Shown piece by piece: positions 19,998-31,757 of a stretch of 64,000 nt of DNA. This stretch comes from Acorus gramineus. Taxonomy: Eukaryota > Streptophyta > Magnoliopsida > Acorales > Acoraceae. The stretch covers positions 1,566,057 through 1,630,056 of the forward strand of contig JAUJYN010000030.1 in assembly GCA_030737835.1 (NCBI GenBank), in the 5' to 3' direction. The notes under the pieces are model-generated. The model had not been told where the DNA came from. It ran no database searches and saw only the letters and a program-made list of their open reading frames with translations. The first letter of the stretch is position 1, and the number at the start of each line of letters is the position of its first letter. Made by a program: the position numbers and the translations under genes.

Positions 19998-22846
19998 TGT
20001 CACGCCCCAGGGCGGCCGTCCCCGGGACGCGGCAAGTGTATATATGATATCAACAGTCTAAACAGGAGGTCAATAACATAGTCTCAACAACAGCTAAAAT
20101 GACAACACAGACAAAAGCAGGGCTGACATGATATATACACAAATAGCGGAAGCTAAAAGACTGAGTCTGTAAATCAAAAACATATTACAGACTCGATACA
20201 TAATCAACTGTCCTGTGAGAGCCAATATATATACAATGACATCCAATATAATACAAACAGGTGCCCAAGCACGGAAATATAATACATACAATCAAAAAGG
20301 GATGCTGATGGCCTCTAACACTAGCGGACGTGGCGCTGCTCCACTACTGATGAAATCCCTCGGGGAGCTCCTCCTTCAGATCTGAATCAGTGATAACTGG
20401 GGAAAAATTATGTGAGGGGTGAGCCACACGCTCAGTAAATAGCACAACCCATGCATCACAATTTATATTAACCACAATTTATTATTCAAAGCCTCAAAGT
20501 GGCAGGAACTACACAATCCAGTGGGTCGCTACATCGCCGACCCACCACACCCTCACCCACACCCTCTAAATAGGTGACACGGTCTATTGGGACTGACTAG
20601 GCTGTTAATCACCCTTGGTCCACCGATAGTCTCTCCTCCACTCCAAAGGCCGCCTGGTCAACTCCCACAATTCAGCACAGTCCGAACCCAAATCAGGAGG
20701 TGCCTACTGATGGGAGCCCTCTGTCAGGAAGGCTTGTCTAACGCTGGGGCAGTCTCTATACGGATCCAACGAAGGGAAAAGAAACAGCCTATCCACACGT
20801 ATACGATCCACTTGGATCCGTCGGCAACGCATCTCAACAACTCTAATGTCATGAATTCTTCAGAATTCCTCCAGGGCGCATAACCAAGATGCGGGGAACA
20901 TATATTATAACCACCAGGTTATAATATTTACTAAGGCATGCAAAAAATACCATAAGTTCGCATTTAATTTAATAAATTAAACTAATAGGACACATGCATA
21001 GGTCGAGGCTTTCCTAGCATGAAACATGGTGTCAGGATGCATGGCTCTTACACATATCCTAAGGGTGCAAGTCCCTAACATACAAGGTCTAGGGTGGCAT
21101 GCATACTACATACTAATCATGCTTACATAGATTACATATTATACAAGTTAATATTAAACTATGGTGCCCCAGGGGAGGACGGTACACGCCCAAGTGCATA
21201 TAGCGCCTCCCTACTGGGTTGGATTGTCCCACTCACCAATACCTGGGTCGTCGCGTGACCGTCCGTCAAGATCTGCAAGACAGGTATTTAACACGGTGAG
21301 TAAAATACACAAATACATACAAAAATACACTAAAAATACTCAACACTCGGACAAGCGTACATACGGCCCGTACGCACGCGAGTCCGAGCACCCCGACTCA
21401 CTCCCGAACTCCCGGGCAGCCAAACGCACTGCCACCCGCCCCGGGCGCACAGCCGCGCCCCAGCCCGCGCGCCCAGACGCACTACCGAGCCCCCTGCCCG
21501 CATGCCCGGGCACGCTGCCAAGCCCAGCCCGCGCGCCCAGCGCTGGATGCACCCGCACGCACTGCGCCCCAGCGTAGCGCCCCACACGGGCACCCGCACG
21601 CACTGCGCCCCAGCGCAGTACCCGCACGCACTCCCCGCTCACCCTGCGCGCACTACGCCCCCTGCGCAGCAACCGCACATCGCCCGCTCGCCTCACCGCG
21701 CGCACAGCACGCACTGCGCCTCTGCGCAGCGCTCCGCGCGCACGCCCTCTCACGGTGCCCAGCGCGCAGCACCCGCACGCGTGCCCGTGCGCATGCCCGG
21801 CACTACGCACAGCGCGCAGCACCCGCGCGCACGCTGGCACGCACGCGCGCGTCCCCTGCCAGCTCTCCTGACAGCGCGCCTGCCCTGCGCCTGCCAGCCT
21901 GCCCTGCCTGCCGCCTGCGCCTGCCTGCCTGTGCGCGCAGCTGAGCCCGCATGCACCCGTGCCAACCCTAACACCCCCAACCGCCCCCATCAGCCCCCTC
22001 CAACTCCCCAACAGCCATGCACACCCAAAAACACCTCCTAAACATGCATCTAAACAAGAATGGAAGGAAAGGAAACTCACCCAAAGGAGAGGAAGGGAAG
22101 GGAAGGAGATCGGGTGCTCTTCGCGCACCGAAACACCACCTCCAAGACCACCACCACCAAGGTCTCCACTCAGCCAAAGAGGGGCTGAAAACAGAGGAGA
22201 AGAGGGTCCATTAGAGGAGGAAAAACAAAGGGAAATGAAGATCCAAGACCATGGATGGATAGATTGGGCCCTCACCTTTCCTTTCTCCTTCAAGGGTTTT
22301 TGATTTCAACCACCTTAGCTAGGTCATATGGGGGTTTTAAAGAGAAGGGAGAGAGAGGTTTTGGTGGAGAAAATGATGAATAGTGGGGGGTACAAATCCT
22401 AGGCGTGGGATTTATTTATGCTCACACACACACCACACACACTCATCACACACACTTAGGGCTAATTAATTAGGTTTAGGTGAGGTTTAAGTGCACTTTG
22501 ACTTGGGTCAACCCAACCACACAAGAAGACAAAGGAGTTGACCAAGTCATGGACCCACATTGACCAAGTCAAGTCTCCCAATGACTTCTCGCTCGGTCAA
22601 AACCCGGATACGATTTAGAACTGCAAAATTCTGAAACGTTACCGGAATTCGATGAAATTTTCGTGAGTGGCTTGAAATGACACCAGGACACATAATATGT
22701 AGTTAGATTTTCAATCGGAGTCCTCAAACTCAGGATGATAGCTAAAAGTCTAAAATTTTAGCGGTTCCGATCGAAAAAAGAAAAAGCCAAAAACTGCCAG
22801 AATGCTCCAACGGTGACCAGAAGGATAAAAGTGAACCTATATAACA
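19998..22846 (-). repeat. Tek-1 5' LTR (right), 2849 bp
   Basis: In + view it runs from TGTCACGCCCC to CCTATATAACA. Both ends are preserved, unlike in the left copy. It contains a CCCTCA array near 20550, a GC-rich block at 21360-21960 and the conserved GATGATGAATAGTG (reverse of the start motif) near 22370. The leader palindrome of the other family A LTRs is degenerate here (near 22260). Confidence 0.9.
21273..22080 (-). other. putative leader intron, Tek-1 right LTR
   Basis: On the minus strand GGGTGAGT gives a donor at 22080 and CTTGCAG before ATCT gives an acceptor at 21273; the length is 808 bp against 718 bp in the left LTR. The sites are kept although the block between has changed. 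Inferred. Confidence 0.45.
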
Positions 22847-22851
22847 GTAGT
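22847..22851. repeat. Tek-1 right target site GTAGT
   Basis: GTAGT follows the Tek-1 LTR. In the intact family B copy the homologous host sequence reads GGTAGTTGTGG. The left GTAGT copy was removed by the deletion at 3958. Confidence 0.6.
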
Positions 22852-24259
22852 TGGGGCGTGACACCCCCCCTGTGTCCGAGTGACGCAACGGTGTGGGAGT
22901 ACAGTAGTATTCGATATCTCGATAAGTGATTATCGGGAGTAGTTGTTTTTCCATTGGGTTTTCTTTGCAAACATGGAATGTTTACTCCCAATGTCGTCCG
23001 TGTTGAAGAGGGCCGGGTTGTAGCTGTCCTGACAGAGGACTCCCATCCGTAGGTACCACCGATGCGTTCGGGAGCGTACTGATCGTGGGAGTGTACCAGG
23101 TAGAGGCTACCCGGAAGAGGGTTAACGAATGATATTGCGAGCGTGGAATTGTTCTCCCCTTCGTTGGATCCGATGTAGGAACTTTCCGGCGTTGGAAAAG
23201 CTGTCCTGACAGAGGGCTCCCATCCGTAGGTACCACCGAGGCGTTCGGAAGCGTACTGGTCGTGGGAGTATACCAGGTAGTGACTACCCGGGGAAAGAGC
23301 TACCGGTGGACCAAGGGTGTAGAGCAGTCTAAGTCTCTTCCAAAAGTCCCAAGAGTCTCCCTCCGGGAGTGAGGGTGAGGATGAGGTGAAGACACGTCGC
23401 CTCGTGACCCATTCGTTGTTCGTCCGTTCCCATAGTTGTTGGGTCCGGTCTCATATTGATGTTTAAAGACATTGTTGGGCAGTTACCTCGATGTAGATGA
23501 TCCAGTAGTGTTGTGTAGTCCAGTAATCCCGGGTCTCCTCGACCAATGGTATGCCTTCTCCCCAAGAGTCCCAAGAGTCTCCCTCCGGGAGTGAGGGTGA
23601 GGGTGAGGTTGGTGATCCAGTAGTGTTGTGTGGACCAGTAATCCCGGGTCTCCTCAACCAACGGTATGGTCTCTCCCCAAAAGCCCCAAGAGTCTCCCTC
23701 CGGGAGTGAGGGTGAGGGTGAGGTTGGTCGCGCCGCCGCGTGACCCTGTTATCCATGGGTTTCCACCATGTTTACCTTGAAAGGAAATTGTTTATGTATT
23801 GAACTGTTGTATGGTGATTGGTTTTCAGCCACTCATTGAGCTTGTAGCTCACCCCTCGCATACTGTTTCTTTTCAGGGGCAGTGTTGGGCGTGGAGTTGG
23901 AGCTTCCCTGTGGCGTGGTCTTATAGGCGTGGAGCGTTCTTCTGGCGGGTGGTGAGTGCGAGGCTGTCAGCAGTCCTAGAGTCATTTTATGTATTGTAAA
24001 TCGTGCATGTGGCACATGTTGTATTTTATTTGGTCTAGACTTGGCTCTCACAGGACAGTGATTGTGTATTCGAGTCTGTAATAATGTTTTTGGTTTACAG
24101 ACATTGTTTATATATTATGCTTCCGCTTTTCAGTCAGTTATCATTATCCTTGCTTTGCCACCTTGTGTGTTATTGTTGGAGTCTTTATTGACCTTAGGTA
24201 TTGATAGCTGATATTTCATTATTGCCACGTCTCAGGGACGGCCGCCCTGGGGTGTGACA

Positions 24260-24264
24260 CACCT
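24260..24264. repeat. target duplication CACCT, right copy
   Basis: Identical to 1723-1727; marks the right end of the family B solo LTR. Confidence 0.92.
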
Positions 24265-25458
24265 CGTGGAGAATGCTCCGCCCAGCAGGAGGCCTCTCGG
24301 AGACAAATGCACTAAGGGCAATCGGCCTTACGCGAAGTCTCGGAAGGACATCAATATAACTCTCCACCCCGCCAGCAAACCGGGAGAGCAGTCGTACAGC
24401 CTCGTTACACCTTGCGCTCTGAGGTACAGCGCGTTCTGAATCACGAGATGGTGGAGCACGCAATATGGGGATTCGCCTCCCAGTTTTGCGCAGAGATTCT
24501 CATAGAGCGACTTCCCCGGAAGTTCGTTCAACCCAAATTTAAGCTATAGAATGGTGCGACGGATACCTATGATCATATCTTGGCGTTCTGACATTCGATG
24601 GCATTGTATGAGCTCTATGATGGGCTTATGTGCCGCCTCTTCCCCTTAAGCCTGGAAGGGGCTACACTGACTTGGTTCCATCTCCTTCCACCTGCCGAGC
24701 ACTTCATCTGTAGTCGACAAAGGAAGAAGAATCTTGGTGATCTCATGAAGATCCAAATGCAGTCAGGGGAGACGATTCGACATTTTATCGATCACTTCCG
24801 CATCCTGAAGTTTGAAGTAGAAGACTGCAATGACGACGCTGCAATAATGGCTTTCTAGAACGGCCTGCCATCCGAAAACGGTTTCAAGGAGTCGCTTATC
24901 CAGTGCACTCTGTCCGACTTACGTGATTTGATGGGGCGTGCCAAAAAGTATGCCATGGTGGAAGAAGAATCCAGGATCCTTAAGCAGGCGGTGGCTGCGC
25001 CCAGGTCTTCGCCAACGGTCACCACCTTATCATCAGGAATAAAATGACCGCAGGAGCCGCGTCAGAAGGACCAGCGGGGCGAGAAGGGCAAGAAGCCTGG
25101 TTCCTCAACAAACTAGGGGCGAGAAGGACGGGGGATGTTCTTCAAGATCCCTCTGTCGCATATCTTGTTCAAAATCCATGGGGAGCCGTGGTTCTGATGG
25201 CCTGCACCCATGAGGAGTGATGAGTCAAAGCGGGATCAAAATCTCCGCTGTGACTACCACAAGAGCATGGGCCATACTACCGACCAATGTCGTATCCTCC
25301 AGGGGTTCTTGGAGAACCAGGTCCAAAGTGGGTGCTTGAAGGAATATGTTCCTATCGAGAAGGCCCCAACTCCCAGTGAGCAGCATGTGACAAATATTGA
25401 CCCTAACACTTTGGTGGGGGTCATTGACTTCATTTTTGGAAGCGTACCGCACTTCGTC
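24265..25458 (+). pseudogene. Tat gag, central and C-terminal part (broken)
   Basis: This continues the frame begun at 1323. It shows the Tat Gag signature: EILIERLPRKFVQPKFKL, then NGATDTYDHILAF, YDGLMCRLFPLSLEGATLTWF, RQRKKNLGDLMKIQMQSGETIRHFIDHF and LSDLRDLMGRAKKYAMVEEE. Near 25237-25345 comes RCDYHKSMGHTTDQCRILQ, the zinc-knuckle-like end typical of this lineage (C, H, H, C). Several stops (near 24545, 24856 and others) break it. It ends at 25458 where a family C LTR begins. Protease and polymerase of this element are not in the window. Confidence 0.82.
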
Positions 25459-25925
25459 TGTAACGACTATGGTTTTCCTAGTTGTTTCTTGATTTTGTGC
25501 ATTGGGTCATATTCCTATAAGTTTTTGGAAGACTTATATATCTCCAATTTCCAAAGTTTAGGTATGGTTGGAATCGTTATTCTGTTAGCTTTCCAACGCT
25601 TTTTATGGATCGTAAATCGGATGAATATCGATCAAGTTATGGGCAAAAATGTGCCAAGAGGTCGGGCAGAGGAAATAGCGACGGCTCAAGGGGGATCCGT
25701 CGGTATTGTGACGGATCTTATAGGAGCCATTGGTTTTTGTGATGGATCCAACAGGAGCCGTCGATCTGGAAACTATTTCAAACTTTAATATTTTCAGTTT
25801 TAGAAAGTTTTAATGTGTATTATTGATTGATATGTTTGGGATAGGGTTAGTTTTGATTGCCCCACGTGTATAAGATTACAAATACCCCCTCTCTCTCTCT
25901 TTTTCATTGAAAACCATAAAATCCT
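25459..25925 (+). repeat. Family C LTR, truncated head
   Basis: It starts TGTAACGACTATGG and is clearly homologous to the first about 450 bp of the solo LTR at 55535-58332 (GTCGGGCAGAGGAAATAGCGA, CCGTCGGTATTGTGACGGATC). It stops at CCTAAAG, where minus-strand Tekay integrase sequence begins after a short shared stretch (TCGAG). Confidence 0.85.
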
Positions 25926-27300
25926 AAAGTCGAGCACGCAGGCACTTAGCATGTCCTCCAAGGTCTGAATCGTCCTCTTTGCTTGACTATCCATTGGCGG
26001 TGAAACGCTGTACTTAAATGGAGGCTTGCGCCAAAGCCTACCAAAGGCTACGCTGGCACCCCAAAGTAACCCACGTGTCTCAGCCCGAAAAAGCGCTGAC
26101 GGAATGCCATGAAGACAAACAATCACGGAGGCGAATTCACGCGCCAAGGCGTCTAGAGACTTAGTCAGTCGAATAGGGAGGAAAGTGCGGATTTAGTCAG
26201 TCAGTCAATGATCACCTAGATGGCGTCGCGACCCGAACGTGACTTTAGCGAACCCACAACAATCCATGATAACCCAGTCCCACGTCCACTGAGGAATCTA
26301 GATGGACTGACGCTTTCCAACGTGATGATGATTCTCAAACTTCGCCTGAGGACATGCGAACAAAGGCAACGAAGCCACCGAGTATCGCCTTTACATCGCG
26401 CCACTAGCAATCCCGATGAAGACTACCATAAAATAGTCCACAGAGGCCCCATACAACTTTTGAGATCACTTAAGGCATCCGGCACATTCGTCAACCTCAA
26501 CGGCAGTACTTAGAAGTCGTAGTGCCTGAAACGGTCATAAACGGAATGCCTGACTCCCGGATCTCCAATTGTGGTACCCTGCGCGAAGATCGATCTAAGA
26601 GAAGACATTGGCACACTTAATCCTTAAGACGCGCAACAGGAGGTTGTCGAACCCCGACAATGCCCATGCGACGTCATCTACCTGATATGGTGGCTGAGTC
26701 CCATCACAAACGCTAGCATCGCATCTCCTCATTTACAACCCATGTAGGGGCAAAACGCGACAGTATAGCGAACTGTGCTTCACGTGCTGCCAGAGATAGG
26801 TCGCTCAACTATAACCATTAGAACTCCAGCATCCTGCCCTCAATGGACAGATTCATCACGGGGAGTCCACGCTCTCGACATCATCCAGTAGCACTCTCCC
26901 GGTGTGGCCTCTACCTGGTAGCCTCCCATGCCCACTATCTCTGCCACATGGGCACACCAACAAGCATAGTATCTGGGAGCACCTCACAGGGCTTTGGCCT
27001 CAATCGGGCAGCTACAACGCACAATGATATATCGAAACGACTCCAGATGCCACTATGGAACCCAATCCACAAGCGATCACCCACCAAGCTGCAATAGAAC
27101 ACACCCAATCCCGATCGTATGCATCACCACTCGCTACAGCACCTTCCAAGTGAGAGGAAAAATTAATCATCAAATAGATGTTTCAAAAGTATTCCTTGAC
27201 TGTAAAAAAGAACCCTTGGGAAGGCACCATGAAATCCCGATATAGGATATCCCAACAACCAAAGTAGGAACACGGAGTACCCTAGCCCGGGTCTTAATGA
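25926..27300 (-). pseudogene. Scrambled Tekay pol and gag remnants
   Basis: Minus-strand pieces keep the order integrase core (25926-26420: IQTLEDMLSACVLDF, LKSRSGRDAI), RT (about 26420-26600) and gag (about 26690-26780), but with large gaps. The last 200 bp resemble the LTR-like segment captured in Tek-2 and Tek-3 (ACCAAAGTAGGAACACGGAG near 27265). It is far more decayed than Tek-1. No frame is usable. Confidence 0.75.
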
Positions 27301-27307
27301 TGACCCA

Positions 27308-28763
27308 TGTTGTGCCTGTGTCATTTAGAGCATTCTGTTTGAAAATTTGACTACATAATTTTTTTCTTAGAAGTTATGTATTTCTAATTTGGTATTTGGA
27401 TTTGATTTTGTTAAAATCCATGATGAAGAGGTTTAAATATGATTTTATTATGAGATGTCCAGTTTTGAGTTAGCTTTCGTACAAAAGTAGAATTAGATCA
27501 ACTGGATTCCTGTAGTAAAAGTTATGGGTATTTTACCAAGTATACCCCGGGGATGAAAATTCTGGCAGCAGCCCTGTTCTATGTTTAGCTCTAATTTCGG
27601 AATAGCTGGAGAGATTATTTGATCTTGGCATGAACACAAAAGTTGTAGATAATCTTCTTGGCTTTCCAACGGACTTGGAATTGTGCAATTCGGAGCTATA
27701 TCGAGGAAGTTATGGCTGTTCTAGTAAAGCATGCACAGAATTTCTAAGTCAGGGATGAAAGGGTCATTTCCATCCCTTTTAGATATTTGTGTGCAACAAA
27801 TATCTTCCCTCTCTCTCTCTCTCCCTCCCACATCCCACGTCCATATTCTATTGGCCTCTCTTTCTCTTTTTCAAAGCCCCCCCTAGGTGTTTGTGAAAAT
27901 TCCTCAAAGAGAAGGAGAAGGTGGAGGAGGAAGTGTTGGTGAGGGTTTGTTCATGTATTGTTGTTGTTGATCTCCTCTCTCTCAAGCTCCCTTTTCATGA
28001 TCTTTCCCCCCCCCCTGATTTGCAGCCATGGGAGGGCTGAGGAGGCTGAAGAGGTGGTGGTGGTGGTGGTGGTGGTTGAGGTGGCCATGGGCGCGTCGAG
28101 AGCCCCGCACCTCCCCCTTTCCGTTTCCCTCTTTTGGTAAGTCCTCTTCCCCTTCTTTTTGGTTTTTAAGGTTGTTGGGATGGTTGGGGAGGTCATGCAT
28201 GCTATGCATAGGGGTTAGAGTGTGTGTGAGGGGTTGGAGAGGGTTAAAATGGGGTTAGGGTTGGCTGGGCGAGCATTGGGAGTCGTCTGCGTGCGTGCGC
28301 GTGCAGCGCGCGCTGGCAGGCGCTGGTGGGCGCGCAGACGCCCGGGGGCGCTTGCGGGCGAGTGTGCGCGGAGTGGTCGCGCGGGTGCGCGCGCGAGCGG
28401 GGGTGCACGCGGGAGTACGCGCTAGTGCGCGCGGGCGCGCGCGCGCGGGGTAGTGCGCCTGGGCGCGGGGCTGGGGACCAGTGCTAGCGCGCTGCGTGCG
28501 TGCGCGTGCTGGGGCGTGCGCGCAGGGTGCTACGCGGGGGCGCAGTGCGCGCGGGTACGCGCTGGGCTGGACGCGCGGTGCGCACGGGCTTGCGCGAGCG
28601 AGCGCGCGCGCGCGGCATCCCGTCTGGGCGACCGGGCAGGCGCGCGGCAGTGCGCCGAAGGTGCAGGGGCACATGCTTGCGTGCATATGCGTGCGTGCGC
28701 GTGCGGGGGGCCATGCGTATTGCTGCCCAGAGGTTCGGGTAGGTGTCGGGGCACTCGGACAGC
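27308..28763 (+). repeat. Family B-like LTR, 5' part
   Basis: It starts TGTTGTGCCTGTGTCATTT, close to the start of the solo LTR at 1728. It holds a donor-like site TTGGTAAGT (GT at 28137) and a G-rich GC block from 28260. It breaks off near 28763, inside the putative intron, where an oppositely oriented LTR piece begins. Confidence 0.75.
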
Positions 28764-29975
28764 ACCTCGTGCACGCACCACCACTGCCCGCACGTCTAGC
28801 ACCCGCGCGACCAGCTCCTCGTGCCCAGACCAGCGCGACTAGCACCTCGCGCCCAGACCAGCGCGACCAGCACCTCGCGCGCAGCTCGCCATCAGCTCCT
28901 CGCGCACAGCTCCCCGCGCACAGCTCCCCGCGCTTGCACGCCTAGCCGGCCTCCAGCTCTCCCCGAGCGCACGCCCGCGCGCACGCACGCACGTGCGCCC
29001 CCAACACGCACTCCGCGCGCATCGACCACTCACCCATCTCCCCGCACCAGCCGCTCGACCAGACCCGCGCACAGCTGCCCGACCAGCTCCTCGCACTAGA
29101 CCCGCGCATACTCGTGCGCACGCCGCGCGTACGAAAGCTCGCGCACGCACGCGCGCATGCCCGCGCGCGCCCAGCCTGCGCGCTGCCTGGGCCGCTGCTG
29201 CTGCTGCCTGCTGCCCGGAACAGAGCCTGCCAGCCCGAGCTCCTCCACCATCACCCAAAGGCCTCCGACGGCCTCCGACCGCCTCCCACAGCCCCCCGAC
29301 GGTCACCCACCGCCGCCGACCACCACCCAACCCCAGATCCATCCCCCTAGCATACATCTATGCAAGAAAAGAGAAGAAAAAGACCTTACCAAGGGGAGGA
29401 AGCGAAGTCCGGGTGCTCTCCACGCACCGAAACCCTTCTCAACGGCCCTCCTACGCCCCGATCTACCACGGCCCTCGAAACGGGCCAAAACAGAGGAGAA
29501 AGAGGGGAGGTCGGAGAGGCTAGAGTCGCCGGAAACGGGATTTGAAGGTACCGGGGTGTAGATCGGGACCCGATCTACACTTCCTAGGTTTTGGGTTTTT
29601 GGTTTTGAGGGGTCTAGGGGCCTCAAAAGGAAGAAAAACGGGGAAGGGGAGAGAGGGGAAGGTTTGGTAGGGATGATGAATAGTAACTCGGAAATTAGAT
29701 CTCACTTATTTATAGTGTGCGACTTAAAAACCCAGATACGCCCCGGAACTGTGAAATTTCGAAAACGTTGCCGGAATTCGATGAAATTTTCATGAGTGGC
29801 TTAAAATGGCACCAGGACACATAATATGCAGTTAGATTTTCAATCGGAGTCCTCTAACTCGGACGATAGCTAACAGTCCAAAATTATGCGGTTCCGATCG
29901 AAAAATGCAAAAATTTCAAAAACTGCTAAAATGCTCCAATGGTTACCAGCAGGCCAAAAAGTGATACATATATAA
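28764..29975 (-). repeat. Family A LTR, 5' part, reverse
   Basis: In + view it ends ACATATATAACA at 29975, the reversed LTR start. It holds the leader palindrome (29556-29580), a TATA-like box (minus, near 29707-29715) and a donor site (29389, GGTAAGG). The GC block from 28764 matches the Tek-4 block in reverse (GAGGTGCT, GGTCTGGGCGCG units). The 3' half of the LTR is missing. Confidence 0.8.
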
Positions 29976-31154
29976 CATAATAAGCGGATAAACTACAGAC
30001 ATTGATTAAGAAGGGGAAAAAAACTTTCATAACATGATACTTTACCCATAGACGAATGTAAATTTCTTTCCTTATTCATAACAATGAGAAGCCCATAAAC
30101 AAAAATATATGAAGAATGAAGAAGAACCAAAATATTATATATTAAACCAAAAAAGGGGGGTTTAACGATAAAAATTAACATGTCATTCAAACTATGCATC
30201 ATATATATACACGAACGATGAGCGCACCTTCATAATGGCAGAAATTTTTTTTTTACACAGAGAGGAAAGAAGAGATCGACGATAGATCCACATAAATAGG
30301 GACGGGATGATCGTGCTTTGCCGGTGAAGCTCCTCAATGTTGTGCGAGTGAATGCGACCGTTCGTGGAACACCGTCGGTTGACATCTTGGAGAAGACGAG
30401 GGGTTTTAATGACGGGATTGAATGGGTAAGGCATGAATCGGAAGGTTTCATGAGGGGGAAAGATGAAAAACCTAACATTTATACGATACGATATGAGGGG
30501 TTCTAACTAACAGCAGTGGTCGTGAAACACTGGGGATAAGGAAATCCCATATTTGCATATAGACCCCCATAAAATCAAAATTTATTACAAAATCCCCCAT
30601 AAAATCATAAATTTATTACAAAATCATACATGCTCCACAAATTTAAAAATAAATACCACCATAACCCTATATTTTGCATGAAATCTGATTGTCCTCATCA
30701 ATCAATTTATTTGTGAATAATATACAATTTTTAAAATGCATCTTAAATTTATATACATGGTGAGAAAGCATTATATATATATTAAGATTTTATAATAATT
30801 TACATACATTGATTAAAACATAAATTTCATGTACAATCATGTAATTGATTGTGAAGAATGTCAAAGGGTAAATAGGAATAAATGTATAGAATTAAAATAA
30901 ATGTAAATACAAATAAATGTATAAAATAAATATATTAAACACATTATATAGTTTGATTTTAAAGAATTTGAAAGGGTAAATATGTCTAATCAAATATCAT
31001 TTGGGGGTAGGAATGGATTTTCATGAATTGGTAAGGGTAAACATGTCTAATGAATGTTTTTCATGGATTGGTACTTTTATAGGTAGTATAGACTAGTTGA
31101 TGTACATGTGCATTGCACATGAACTACTTTGTTTAAATATAATGAACTAATATT
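29976..31154. other. AT-rich spacer, no supported gene
   Basis: Low-GC sequence with small open frames on both strands around 30230-30506, overlapping each other; none resembles a known family and none has clear start or splice context. From about 30960 the sequence resembles the 745-bp duplicated unit further right, ending with CTTTTATAGGTAGTATAGAC (about 31073). Confidence 0.6.
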
Positions 31155-31714
31155 AGTTAAAATTAGGGATGGCAATGGGGCAGGTTGAGACGGATTTGGT
31201 CAATCTCAATCCCAAATCCGCTAATAAAATTTTATCCTAAACCCGTGACAGTTTTATTATGTCATCCCAACCCTGTTCCAACGGGTTTTTAAAGAACCCA
31301 AATCCATCCCATCTCATCTTATTTAGAAGGGTACGAATTTAAAAATCCCAATTTTTTGAATATTTTGAATATTTTTTATTTTTTCTTATATTAAAAATTA
31401 AATAATAATTGTTATTCGTTATGTTATATAATATTACTTAATGCATGCTAAAATATTTTATAAATAATAATAATATATAATATGCTAGTTTAATTTATCT
31501 ATCATATCATTTGGAATTATATAAATGATTTAAATGAGATATAACAAGGCGGGGCGGGTTTTGCACTTGAATCCCAAACCCGTCCCATATCTTCATCAGG
31601 TTGGGACGGGTCAGGTTCGGGTTTGACATTTAGAGGACCAAACATGTCCCAATAGGGTCAGGTCAGGGTGGGTTTCCTATTTATTCCATCCCACTGCCAT
31701 CCCTAGTTGAAATT
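31155..31714. mobile_element. Mutator-like MITE with 10-bp duplication
   Basis: The element 31165-31704 (540 bp) has inverted ends AGGGATGGCAATGGG and CCCACTGCCATCCCT (14 of 15 pair). It is flanked by AGTTAAAATT (31155-31164) and AGTTGAAATT (31705-31714), a 10-bp duplication with one mismatch. The size of the duplication suggests the Mutator superfamily. It has no coding capacity. Confidence 0.8.
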
Positions 31715-31757
31715 ATAAGTTTGCTCACTTCGTTGTGAACTATTATCATTAGTTGTT

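Larger units (their letters stand above)
3958..22846 (-). mobile_element. Tek-1: Tekay/Del-type gypsy element with pol, nested
   Basis: This minus-strand element has LTRs at 3958-6715 and 19998-22846, a primer site for initiator tRNA-Met (19980-19993), gag, protease, reverse transcriptase, RNase H, integrase with a chromodomain-like tail, and a polypurine tract (6716-6729). Without the nested Tek-2 its internal region is about 4.9 kb. It is inserted in the family B solo LTR; the right side has GTAGT after the LTR, but the left duplication was deleted. The Tekay/Del assignment rests on the integrase tail motif (PIKILDRREK, VRWQHRSGAEATWE, LHLFP). Stops, a frameshift and an altered RT active site show it is dead. 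Confidence 0.9.
1728..24259 (+). mobile_element. Family B solo LTR, split by Tek-1
   Basis: The LTR starts TGTTATGCCTGTGTC and ends GGGGTGTGACA, with perfect 5-bp duplications (CACCT) on both sides and no internal region. It is therefore a solo LTR left by LTR-LTR recombination. Its two parts, 1728-3957 and 22847-24259, together span about 3.6 kb and are separated by the nested element Tek-1. A second family B copy in reverse orientation lies at 58519-60852 and shows what was lost at the break. Inside, a 5' splice-like site (GGTAAGG, GT at 2515) and a 3' splice-like site (TTGCAG, ending 3033) bracket a 519-bp AT-rich block. Confidence 0.9.

Noticed and set aside
28255..29523. Several 130-196-codon frames in the rubble zone
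   Set aside because: Both strands open at once, low-complexity protein, located in two opposed GC blocks.
30230..30506. Two overlapping opposed frames of 62 and 82 codons
   Set aside because: No family likeness and no clear gene signals; cannot decide a strand.
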